In this document: one piece after another, positions 7,233 to 14,971 of the stretch
Layout of the letters: every line of letters begins with the position of its first letter
How positions within the stretch are numbered: position 1 is the first letter of the stretch
The notes under the pieces: generated by a model
Told to the model about the DNA's origin: nothing
What the model saw: only the letters and a program-made list of their open reading frames with translations
Database searches by the model: none
Assembly (NCBI GenBank): GCA_009840215.1
Contig: VXOC01000021.1
Location: 1-44,521, forward strand
Direction of reading: 5' to 3'
DNA: 44,521 nucleotides
Source of the DNA: Gemmatimonadota bacterium
GTDB taxonomy: Bacteria; Gemmatimonadota; Gemmatimonadetes; Longimicrobiales; Gaopeijiaceae
Program-made: the position numbers and the translations under genes

Positions 7233-10200
7233 ATGAGCCTGGCGACTTTCCTTCCGCGCATTACCCGACCAGCGATGCGCTCCGCCATCATCTCCCTGAC
7301 CATTGCCGCCGCAGCGTTGGCAGGCGACTACCCGCCCCCTCTCGCCGCCCAATCCGTCGACACCCTCGCCTTCAAGGACCTCAGCTACCGCATGGCGGGC
7401 CCCTACCGCGGCGGACGCTCCACCGCCGCCACCGGCTTCCTGAACGACGCCGACCGCTGGCTCATGGGCACCACCGGCGGCGGCGTCTGGGAAACCACCG
7501 ACAACGGAGTCACCTGGGAGAACATCTCCGACGGGTACTTCGGGGGGTCGATCGGCGCGGTCAGGGTGGCCGATTCGGACCAGAACGTGATCTACGTCGG
7601 GGAGGGCTCGGCCTGCATCCGGGGCAACACCTCCACCGGGCGGGGCGCGTGGAAGTCGATGGACGATGGCAGGACGTGGTCGTTCATCGGCCTTCCCGAG
7701 GCGGGGCAGATCCCGCGCATCGAGGTGCACCCGCATGACCATGAACTGGTCTACGTGGCCGCCCTCGGTCACCCCTTCGGCAAGAATCCCGAGCGGGGGA
7801 TCTTCCGCTCTCGCGACGGGGGCGACACCTGGGAGCACGTGCTGGCGCTCAACGACTCGACCGGCGCGTCCGATCTGGCCATGGACATGACCAACCCGCG
7901 CATCCTGTATGCGGGGATGTGGCGGGGGGAGCGGAAGCCGTGGGCGCTGATTTCGGGCGCGGAGGAGGGCGGCGTGTACAAGACGACCGACGGGGGCGAC
8001 ACGTGGACGAAGCTGGGCGGGGGACTCCCCGAGGGCGTTGTGGGGAAGGTCGGCGTGACCGTTTCGCCCGCGGATCCCGACCGGGTGTGGGCGATCATCG
8101 AGGCGGAGCCGGACGGGGGCGTCTACCGCTCCAACGACGGGGGCGCGACCTGGACCCGTACCAACTCGAACAACAACCTGCGGCAGCGCGCCTGGTACTA
8201 CACGCACATCCAGGCCGACCCGGTCGATCCGAACACGGTCTACGCCCTCAACACCCGCCTGTACCGCTCGGTCGACGCCGGCGCGACCTTCGAGATGATC
8301 CCCGTCCCCCACGGCGACGTGCACGACCTGTGGATCCACCCTTCGAACCCCAGCCGGATGGTGGTCGCCAACGACGGAGGCGCACAGGTTACGGTGAACA
8401 ACGGCGAGACCTGGTCGACCTACTACAACCAGCCCACCGCCGAGTTCTACGACGTGATCGTCGACAACGGCTTCCCCTACCGGCTCTACGGGGCGCAGCA
8501 GGACAATACGACCATTTCGGTGCCCGCCTGGTCGGATGTGAACACCCTCTACCCCAAGCAGCACTGGCAGAACGTGGGCGGCTGCGAGACGGGACCGATC
8601 GCCCTGCACCCGGACCACCCGCACATCGTCTACGCCGGGTGCTACGGCGGGGTGATGGACCGTTACGATCTGGATTCCGGACAGCGCCGCAACATCATGC
8701 TGTATCCGCAGCTCCAGCTCGGGATGGCGGCGAAGGATCTTCTGCACCGCTTCCAGTGGGTGTCGCCGATGGTGGTCAGCCGGCATGACCCGACCGTGAT
8801 CTACCACGGGTCGCAGCACGTGAACCGCTCCCGCGACGAGGGCGCGACGTGGGAGACGATCAGCCCGGACCTGACGACGGACAATCCGGCACACCAGGAA
8901 CAGGCGGGCGGGCCGATCAATGCCGACGTGACCGGGGTGGAGATCTACAACGTCGTTTTCTCGATCGCGGAGTCGCCCTTCGACACGAACGAGATCTGGG
9001 CCGGCAGCGACGACGGACGGATGCACATTACGCGTGACGGGGGCGCCGACTGGACCGACATCACGCCGGACGGAATGCCCGAGCTGGGGACGGTGGACGA
9101 GATCGAGCTGTCGGTGCACCGCGCGGGGCGGGCGTACATCGCCGTGCAGCGGTACCGGATCGACGACTTCGACCCCTACATCTTCCGCACCGACGACTTC
9201 GGCGCGTCCTGGACCCAGGTCACCGGCGGCATCCCCGATGGTCATCCCGTGCGCACCGTGCGGGAGGACCCGGGCCGCGACGGCCTCCTCTTCGCGGGCA
9301 CCGAGTTCGGCGTCTTCGTCTCCTTCGACGCCGGCGATTCGTGGCAGAGCTTCCAGCGCAACCTTCCCATCACCCCCGTCACGGGCATGCGCGTGGCCCA
9401 CGACGACCTGATCCTCTCCACGCAGGGACGCTCGTTCTGGATCATGGACGACATTTCGCCGTTGCGTGAGATCGAAGCGGCGGTGGCGGCGGGAACCCAC
9501 CTCTTCCAGCCGCGCGACGTGCGGCGCCTGACCAACGTGGGGACTCCGGGGCTGGCGGAACTGAATCCCGAGCCGCGGGCCCCCGGCGCGCAGATCCACT
9601 ACTACCTGGCCGAGGAGCCGGACGAGGAGGTTCGGATCGAGGTGGTCGATCCACGCGGGGAGGTGGTGCGGACCTTCCACTCGGATTCCGCGGCGGCCGA
9701 AGAGGCGGACGGCGAGCGGATCACGAAGGAGGCCGGGCTGAACCGAATCGCCTGGGCGCTGCACTACGCGGGACCGGAGCTGCCCGAAGGGGCCGTAGTC
9801 TGGGGTTACAGCGGTGGCGTCAAGGCGCCCCCCGGCACCTACACGGTTCGGCTGACCGTGGGCGAGACCATGGCGGAACGGGACTTCGAGCTGCTCCCCG
9901 ACCCGCGCATCCCCGAAGTCACCGCGGCCAGCTACCAGGACCAATTCCGCGTCGCCATACTCGCCCGCGATTCGATCAACTCGATCTCACGGGCCATCGA
10001 CGACCTCGCCGCCATCCGCGCGCAGGTGGAGGAGGTCATGGAACGGGCCCGCGCGGCGGACCAGGAGGACGCACTGCAACCGCTGGCCGACACGCTGACC
10101 GCGAAGTCGACGGGGGTCACCGACGACCTCATGCAGACGCGGAACCGCTCCAACCAGGATCCGATCCGCTTCCCGCCCCGGCTGGACAACCAGTGGCTCG

Positions 10201-10430
10201 AACTGTACGGCCGCGTGACCGGGTCGGACGGCTACATCTCCGGCGGTCCCGAGGGTGCGCCGCACGCGGGAACGATGCAGCGGCTCGAGGACCTGCTGGA
10301 GGAGTGGAACGCCGTGCGCGTTCGCTACCTCGACCTCCTCGAGAACGAGTTGCGCCGCTTCAACGAGGCGGTGGAGCGGCTGGGGCTGCCGGCGGTGGTG
10401 CTGCCGCGGAGAGGGAGGATTGTGAGTTGA
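7233..10430 (+). CDS. Exported sortilin/VPS10-like Asp-box beta-propeller protein
   Basis: 1065 residues. ATG 7233, with AGGACG upstream, gives a long signal peptide; ATG 7275 (MRSAIISLTIAAAALAG) is an equally good start. Some 11 BNR/Asp-box repeats (S/T-x-D-x-G-x-T-W) are visible, such as ETTDNGVTW, KSMDDGRTW, RSRDGGDTW, KTTDGGDTW, RSNDGGATW, RSRDEGATW, TRDGGADW and RTDDFGASW, spread over residues 85-700. They form a beta-propeller like those of sialidases and sortilin VPS10 domains. A C-terminal region (about 780-1065) has a small beta domain (GTYTVRLTVGE) and long helices. Members are very common in Gemmatimonadota and relatives, usually annotated as glycosyl hydrolase on the repeat alone; no catalytic residues are evident, so the function is unknown. 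Confidence 0.88.
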   Translation: MSLATFLPRITRPAMRSAIISLTIAAAALAGDYPPPLAAQSVDTLAFKDLSYRMAGPYRGGRSTAATGFLNDADRWLMGTTGGGVWETTDNGVTWENISDGYFGGSIGAVRVADSDQNVIYVGEGSACIRGNTSTGRGAWKSMDDGRTWSFIGLPEAGQIPRIEVHPHDHELVYVAALGHPFGKNPERGIFRSRDGGDTWEHVLALNDSTGASDLAMDMTNPRILYAGMWRGERKPWALISGAEEGGVYKTTDGGDTWTKLGGGLPEGVVGKVGVTVSPADPDRVWAIIEAEPDGGVYRSNDGGATWTRTNSNNNLRQRAWYYTHIQADPVDPNTVYALNTRLYRSVDAGATFEMIPVPHGDVHDLWIHPSNPSRMVVANDGGAQVTVNNGETWSTYYNQPTAEFYDVIVDNGFPYRLYGAQQDNTTISVPAWSDVNTLYPKQHWQNVGGCETGPIALHPDHPHIVYAGCYGGVMDRYDLDSGQRRNIMLYPQLQLGMAAKDLLHRFQWVSPMVVSRHDPTVIYHGSQHVNRSRDEGATWETISPDLTTDNPAHQEQAGGPINADVTGVEIYNVVFSIAESPFDTNEIWAGSDDGRMHITRDGGADWTDITPDGMPELGTVDEIELSVHRAGRAYIAVQRYRIDDFDPYIFRTDDFGASWTQVTGGIPDGHPVRTVREDPGRDGLLFAGTEFGVFVSFDAGDSWQSFQRNLPITPVTGMRVAHDDLILSTQGRSFWIMDDISPLREIEAAVAAGTHLFQPRDVRRLTNVGTPGLAELNPEPRAPGAQIHYYLAEEPDEEVRIEVVDPRGEVVRTFHSDSAAAEEADGERITKEAGLNRIAWALHYAGPELPEGAVVWGYSGGVKAPPGTYTVRLTVGETMAERDFELLPDPRIPEVTAASYQDQFRVAILARDSINSISRAIDDLAAIRAQVEEVMERARAADQEDALQPLADTLTAKSTGVTDDLMQTRNRSNQDPIRFPPRLDNQWLELYGRVTGSDGYISGGPEGAPHAGTMQRLEDLLEEWNAVRVRYLDLLENELRRFNEAVERLGLPAVVLPRRGRIVS

Positions 10431-10513
10431 GGCGGAGCGGGTGCACCCCCGTTGACCCGGGTTGGGCCTTTTGGGTAGGCTTGGTTTCGTGACTGACAAG
10501 ATGGAGGAGCGTC

Positions 10514-10849
10514 ATGGGAGTCCCCTCGAGCGACCGCATTCAGTACCTCTACAACTCGTCCGGGCGGTGGATTGCCTTTCGGCAGGGCAAGTACGTTTTC
10601 GATACGAAGGGGAAGTGGGTCGGATGGCTTCCCTGGGGGGATGGTCAGGTCGTCGACGTCGAAGGTCGGTACCTGGGGACGATCTATCCGGAAGACCGGC
10701 TCTACCGGACACTGGCACACCGTAAGCGGGGTTACCCGGGCTACCCTGGCTATCCAGGGCGTCCCGGCTATCCGGGGTACCCCGGGTTTGCGGGGCGGTC
10801 GCGCCTACCGCCAGCCACCGCTGATGTCCAGGAACTGACCCCAGGTTGA
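10514..10849 (+). CDS. 4-fold beta flower-like protein with collagen-like GYPG tail
   Basis: 111 residues from ATG 10514, 5 bases after GGAGGAG. The N-terminal 65 residues contain four similar short beta units (IQYLYNSSGRWIAF, KYVFDTKGKWVGWL, GQVVDVEGRYLGTI), the pattern of the 4-fold beta flower domain, a small fold often found beside toxins or nucleases. Residues 72-92 are Gly-Tyr-Pro-Gly repeats, encoded by an imperfect DNA repeat at about 10732-10790. The stop overlaps the next gene's start as TGATG (10847-10851), so the HEPN-like protein is translationally coupled to it. Confidence 0.65.
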   Translation: MGVPSSDRIQYLYNSSGRWIAFRQGKYVFDTKGKWVGWLPWGDGQVVDVEGRYLGTIYPEDRLYRTLAHRKRGYPGYPGYPGRPGYPGYPGFAGRSRLPPATADVQELTPG

Positions 10850-11535
10850 TGGCAAGCAGGTTCGAGTCCTTCCCCGGCGGGTCGTACAATGCTCGTTGCG
10901 ACAAAGCGACTACAATCCTGCGAAACGCGCACCTCACTGCGAGTTCGTTTCTGAGCACCTTTGAGACCACTCGAAGAGCCCGTCGCGCTCGGGGTACGCC
11001 CACTGACCAGGAGCACGATTTGCTCCGAGCGATGCTGACCTTCGCGAGTTCGGGTCTCGATTCGATGATCAAGCAACTCGTGAGGGACGCACTGCCCGAG
11101 GTCATCAACCTTCGCGAGGGGGCTCACGACAAGTTCCAGGGGTTTGTGGAGCGTCGGCTTCGTAGAGGTGACGGCCCGGACTACAGCTTCGTGGCGGCGG
11201 TAATGGCCGACCCCAACCCCCGGAGTCGTCTCGTGAACCGGTTGGTAGGTCACCTGACTTCCAGCAGCCTTCAGTCCGTTGATGAAATCCTCCGTGTTGG
11301 ATCGTACTTCGACATTCCATCATTGAAGCTCATTCCCGACCCGAATTCGGCCAGGAAGATCTTCGTCGCCCGCAATCAGATCGTCCACGAAATGGACATC
11401 GACTTCGATCGTCCGAACCGTAACCGGCGACCGCGCAAAAAAGTGGACATGGTGACGCGCACCCAGGACTTGTTTGCGGTCGCCCATCGATTCCTCACGG
11501 AAGTCGACTCTCAGCTCGACCTGGAACGCGGATAA
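10849..11535 (+). CDS. HEPN-like protein, possible RNase effector
   Basis: 228 residues from ATG 10849; an in-frame TTG one codon earlier is less likely. The protein is mostly helical, with FASSGLDSMIKQLVRDALP near 65-80 and, near residue 175, ARNQIVHEMDID. RNxxVH fits the R-X4-6-H motif that makes the RNase centre of HEPN domains, and the layout (long helices, motif in the last third) resembles RiboL-PSP-HEPN and MAE_28990-type proteins found in toxin-antitoxin and abortive-infection loci. It overlaps the beta-flower gene, which may be its partner or regulator (inference). It could also be a non-catalytic HEPN scaffold. Confidence 0.62.
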   Translation: MASRFESFPGGSYNARCDKATTILRNAHLTASSFLSTFETTRRARRARGTPTDQEHDLLRAMLTFASSGLDSMIKQLVRDALPEVINLREGAHDKFQGFVERRLRRGDGPDYSFVAAVMADPNPRSRLVNRLVGHLTSSSLQSVDEILRVGSYFDIPSLKLIPDPNSARKIFVARNQIVHEMDIDFDRPNRNRRPRKKVDMVTRTQDLFAVAHRFLTEVDSQLDLERG

Positions 11536-11612
11536 CCCCCATCGCGTAGATTAAGACAACGCTGCGCGCACCCCCCCGCGTCAGAGGAGTAACCCGAACA
11601 GGAATCGGCCCC

Positions 11613-11999
11613 ATGGGATTCAAGGACGAATTCAAGCGATACCTCCCCGAGCGGCGGAAGCGCTGCGCGGCCATCATCCACTCCGCGTCGGCGGTTGCGG
11701 CCGGAGCGGCGGGGGTGGCGATGGTTCCCGGTTCCGACTCGGTCGCCATCGCGCCGGTGCAGGTGGCGATGATCACGGCGCTGGCCGACGAGTTCGACAT
11801 CCCCTGGACCGACGGCGCGGTTCGCTCGACCCTCTACGCCACCCTCGGCACGATGGTCGGCAAGGGTGGGGCGAACCTGGTGCTCCGCTGGGTGCCGGTG
11901 TACGGGAACCTGATCAGGGCGGGCGTAGCCGTGAGCGTTACCCAGGCGCTCGGATGGGCGGTGGTGAAGAAGCTGGAGACGGACGGGAGGCTCGTCTGA
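11613..11999 (+). CDS. DUF697-like small membrane-associated protein
   Basis: 128 residues from ATG 11613, with AGGAATCGGCCCC just upstream. After a basic start (KRYLPERRKRC) comes an Ala/Gly-rich hydrophobic stretch (SASAVAAGAAGVAMVPGSDSVAIAPVQVAMITALADEF) and a second one (VYGNLIRAGVAVSVTQALGWAVV). The order resembles DUF697/YcjF-type C-terminal domains, normally attached to a GTPase; here the domain stands alone. Function unknown. It follows the HEPN-like gene by 77 bases on the same strand. Confidence 0.6.
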   Translation: MGFKDEFKRYLPERRKRCAAIIHSASAVAAGAAGVAMVPGSDSVAIAPVQVAMITALADEFDIPWTDGAVRSTLYATLGTMVGKGGANLVLRWVPVYGNLIRAGVAVSVTQALGWAVVKKLETDGRLV

Positions 12000-12114
12000 A
12001 GCGAAGCGGCGGTTGTCTCAGCCCGCGGGGGTGTCGCTTGAAGTCATGAGGGATTCGAGGAGTGATGCATCCAAGGCTGGACCATCTCGCTCAACCGTCT
12101 GCACTGTAAAGACA

Positions 12115-12133
12115 ACATTACATTTTGTAATGT
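12115..12133 (+). promoter_or_regulatory. Perfect dyad operator over the S51 lipoprotein start codon
   Basis: ACATTACA-TTT-TGTAATGT is a perfect 8-bp inverted repeat with a 3-base spacer, and the gene's ATG (12130-12132) lies in the right arm. It sits in a longer block (12103-12147) that ends in the AGTATACT palindrome and TTTTGC and closely resembles the minus-strand block at 6930-6975. AT-rich sequence here contrasts with the surrounding GC-rich DNA. A PadR-, GntR- or MarR-type repressor is the likely kind of binder, but which one is unknown. Confidence 0.6.
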
Positions 12134-13170
12134 CCAGTATACTATTTTGCCGCACCGTACCGGGTTTCATCGTCCTTGCAATCGCCTGTGGCGGCGGCAT
12201 GCCGGGACAGCTCGAACCCGAACCCGTTGATCAATGCCCCGAACCGGGTGAAGGGATCGACATCGGCGGAATCGATGGGACCGGCGCCGACACCGAGCGT
12301 GCACCGACCAGGCGCCTGGTGTTGATGGGGGGCGGTGGCGAAGTCGACTCGGCGGCCCGGCAGTTCGTGGAGGCGGCGGACGGCGGCGATATCGTGATCC
12401 TTCGGGCGACCGGGTCACTCACCAGCTATCCACAGTACTTTTCGGTCACGCTTGCACCGGACCCGGTCCCCGCCACCGTCGTCACCGTGCGCACGACCCG
12501 GCCCGAGTCGGGCGGCGATCCGGCGGTGCTGTGCCGGGTCAACCGCGCCGAGGCGCTGTGGCTCGCGGGAGGCAACCAGTGGCACTACCTCGGTCGCTGG
12601 CCCGACACGCTACACGCGACGTTGGCGGCCGCGACCGCCCGGGGCGTTGCAATGGGCGGTACCAGCGCGGGCGCGGTCGCGCTTGGCGAAGCCGCCTTCG
12701 ACGCGGAGTTCGGGACGGTCACCTCGCTGGAAGCCCTGGCCGATCCGTTGCGGCGCGAAGTGAGCATCAGCATGCCGGTCTTCGCCCAGCCGGAACTCGC
12801 GTCAACGCTGGTGGACAGCCACTTCATGGAGCGCAGGCGCGAGGGAAGGCTTCTCGTGTTCCTGGCGAGGTTCCTGGATGCGCGAGGGGAGGGGCCGGTG
12901 GTGGGGGTGGGGCTGGACGAGGGGGTCGCGCTGGTGATCGAGGACGAGGGGTACGCGGTGTCCTCCGAGGGTACGGGGGGCGCGTGGCTCTACGAAGTCG
13001 CCGGCCCGGCCCAGCTCGCCTCAGGGGTGCCGCTGACCCTGCATGGGATACGGCGTGTCGTGCTGCGCAATGGCGCCGCGGGCGACTGGCCGTTCGACTT
13101 CGAGAACGCGACGGACGCGCGGGTACTCAGGGTGGAGGACGGGGTGGTCATGGTGGGCGAGGCGGGTTGA
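12130..13170 (+). CDS. S51-family (cyanophycinase-like) exported lipoprotein
   Basis: 346 residues from ATG 12130. The signal ends in the lipobox LAIAC. The core is a class-I glutamine-amidotransferase-like fold: RLVLMGGGGEVDSAARQF, GGDIVILRATGS, EALWLAGGNQWHYLG, and the nucleophile elbow GGTSAGAVALGE (Ser near residue 180), followed by ESMP/HFMERRREGRL-type substrate loop residues (VDSHFMERRREGRL). These are the landmarks of cyanophycinase and dipeptidase E serine peptidases. ATG 12130 is preferred over upstream starts because it gives the lipoprotein signal and lies in the dyad shared with the TonB-like gene. It converges with gamma-glutamyltransferase (stops 3 bases apart). Confidence 0.82.
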   Translation: MSSILFCRTVPGFIVLAIACGGGMPGQLEPEPVDQCPEPGEGIDIGGIDGTGADTERAPTRRLVLMGGGGEVDSAARQFVEAADGGDIVILRATGSLTSYPQYFSVTLAPDPVPATVVTVRTTRPESGGDPAVLCRVNRAEALWLAGGNQWHYLGRWPDTLHATLAAATARGVAMGGTSAGAVALGEAAFDAEFGTVTSLEALADPLRREVSISMPVFAQPELASTLVDSHFMERRREGRLLVFLARFLDARGEGPVVGVGLDEGVALVIEDEGYAVSSEGTGGAWLYEVAGPAQLASGVPLTLHGIRRVVLRNGAAGDWPFDFENATDARVLRVEDGVVMVGEAG

Positions 13171-13173
13171 CCG

Positions 13174-14970
13174 CTACCAGGCCACCGCCGCGCTGTTGTT
13201 CCGGTTGTGCGACGCCGCCCTCAATTCCCCCGTCTCCGGATCCCGGCTGACCGCCACCCACAACCCCTCGCCCGCGAGGCGCGCTTCCCACGGATCCAGT
13301 TCCTCGTAGGCGTACCCGGTCCCGTCCAGCACTTCGCGCGGGAAGCCGCCGGCGGGAACCCGGAAGGTGAGCTGGAAAGTCACGGGATCGGTGTTGGGAT
13401 AGAAGAAGTCGGGGGTGTTGATCGCCTCGTCGACGGTCTGGCCGAAGTGCATCACGCCGAGCAGCGCCTGGAAGGTGCGGTGGTGGAGACCCGACCCCAT
13501 CGAGGCGAAGCCGAGGAGCGGCCGGCCGTCGTGGAAGAGGATGCCCGTCTCGGTGGGCGCCGGAAGCCGCGCGCCGGGCTCGAGCCGCGCGATCTGCTGC
13601 TGCTGGAAGGACGCGGGGTCGCCGATGGTGATTCCATCCACAACGATGGCGGTCTTGCCCCAGAGCACCGCGTTGATGCTGTGCGTGATCGCGGCGATGT
13701 TGCCGTCCGCGTCGATCGCGACGACGTCGTCGGAGTGGCCGGGGGTGGCGGGGGCCCACATCCCGAAGGGCAAGCCCGCCTCCATGATCGCCCAGAAGGC
13801 CTCGGCGTGTTCGGGTGTGGCTCGCTGTTCGGGCGTGAAGTCCGGGCCGAAGAGGGCGGTCAGGGTTTCCGGGGGCAGGAAGTCCAGCATGAAGTTGCGG
13901 GTGATGTCGAGCGCTTTGCGCAGCGCGTCCGCGGATTCCGTCCAGTGGCCGTCGTCCACGAGACCCGACGCGGTGGCCAATCGTTGCGCCTCGATCAGGG
14001 CGACACCGCCCGCATTCGGCGGAGGATTGGTGTAGACGGTGTAGCCCCCACCCAGCTCCGCCACCAAAGGCTCCTGCCACAACACCTCGTACGCGGCCAG
14101 GTCCTCGACGGCCATCCGTCCCCCGTCGGCCTGCACCGCCGCCACGGCCTTTTCGGCCCACGGTCCCCGATACATGTAGTCCGTCCCCTGCTCGGCCACC
14201 GCACGCAGCGTCGCGGCCAGCGCGGGCTGGGCGAAAACGTCGCCTTCCATGTACGGCGAACCGTCGTCCTTCAGGAAGGTGGCGTGCGTCTCGGGAAGGC
14301 GCGCCAGGTCCGGCGCGCGGAGCGTCCAGTAGCCGGCCACCTTCTCCGAAACCGGGAACCCGTTCTCGGCCACGTGGATCGCCGGCTTGAAGATCTCCGC
14401 CCACGGCAGCCGTCCGAAGCGCTCGTGCGCCGCGCCCACACCCTTCATGAACCCGCCCACCAACGCCGTGCGCCCGCCCACCTCGGTGCCATACATCCCG
14501 TCGGGTGACGACATGTCGATGCCGCCCGGAATCGTCAGCGGGTCGTCCTCGCCGAGCACGGTGTTCCACTCCGCGTTCATCGTGTGCACCGAGTCCGTGC
14601 CTGCGTCGTAGTACACGAGCGACATGATCCCGAAATAGCTGATCGGGGCACCCGCGGTGAGCGCGACCTGGGCGAGCGCCGCGGTGAGGGCCGCGTCGAT
14701 CGCGCCGCCCCCCTGTTTGAGCGCCTCCAGGCCGGCGCGCGCGGCGAGTCCGTTGTACGCCACGGTGACCGCGCCTCTTTCTCCCGTGGCCACGCCAGCC
14801 TCGGTGCGGTCCACCAGCTGCGCGGCCATGAAGCGGTCGTAGTCGTCGGCCCAGTTCCCGGGGGACAGGTCGGGTGGCTGCGCGGGTGTGTCGTAGCAGC
14901 CCTGAAGCGCCAGCAGGCACGGCAGCACCAACAGGGCTCGCGGTTTCGCTCTGGTCAATTCGTGTTTCAT
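13174..14970 (-). CDS. ggt: Gamma-glutamyltransferase lipoprotein
   Basis: 598 residues from ATG 14970 behind AGGAGAA (8-base spacing). The signal ends in the lipobox LALQGC. GGT cleaves the gamma-glutamyl bond of glutathione and related compounds and transfers or hydrolyses the glutamyl group. Visible landmarks are AARAGLEALKQGGGAIDAAL near 77-95, VYTNPPPNAGGVALIE near 312-325 and the self-cleavage region DADGNIAAITHSIN, with the nucleophile Thr at about 429. Large and small subunits would arise by cleavage before that Thr. The ribosome-binding site is inside the last codons of the upstream helicase gene, whose TGA ends at 14972, one base before this ATG. Confidence 0.9.
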   Translation of the reverse strand: MKHELTRAKPRALLVLPCLLALQGCYDTPAQPPDLSPGNWADDYDRFMAAQLVDRTEAGVATGERGAVTVAYNGLAARAGLEALKQGGGAIDAALTAALAQVALTAGAPISYFGIMSLVYYDAGTDSVHTMNAEWNTVLGEDDPLTIPGGIDMSSPDGMYGTEVGGRTALVGGFMKGVGAAHERFGRLPWAEIFKPAIHVAENGFPVSEKVAGYWTLRAPDLARLPETHATFLKDDGSPYMEGDVFAQPALAATLRAVAEQGTDYMYRGPWAEKAVAAVQADGGRMAVEDLAAYEVLWQEPLVAELGGGYTVYTNPPPNAGGVALIEAQRLATASGLVDDGHWTESADALRKALDITRNFMLDFLPPETLTALFGPDFTPEQRATPEHAEAFWAIMEAGLPFGMWAPATPGHSDDVVAIDADGNIAAITHSINAVLWGKTAIVVDGITIGDPASFQQQQIARLEPGARLPAPTETGILFHDGRPLLGFASMGSGLHHRTFQALLGVMHFGQTVDEAINTPDFFYPNTDPVTFQLTFRVPAGGFPREVLDGTGYAYEELDPWEARLAGEGLWVAVSRDPETGELRAASHNRNNSAAVAW

Positions 14971-14971
14971 G

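Noticed and set aside
7167-9944. A 925-codon open frame antisense to the Asp-box propeller
   Set aside because: No recognisable motif, rich in Val-Arg-His-Gly; the plus strand has eleven Asp-boxes.
10731-10790. Possible CRISPR-like or minisatellite repeat
   Set aside because: The repetition simply encodes Gly-Tyr-Pro-Gly units in one reading frame; there are no uniform repeats and spacers.
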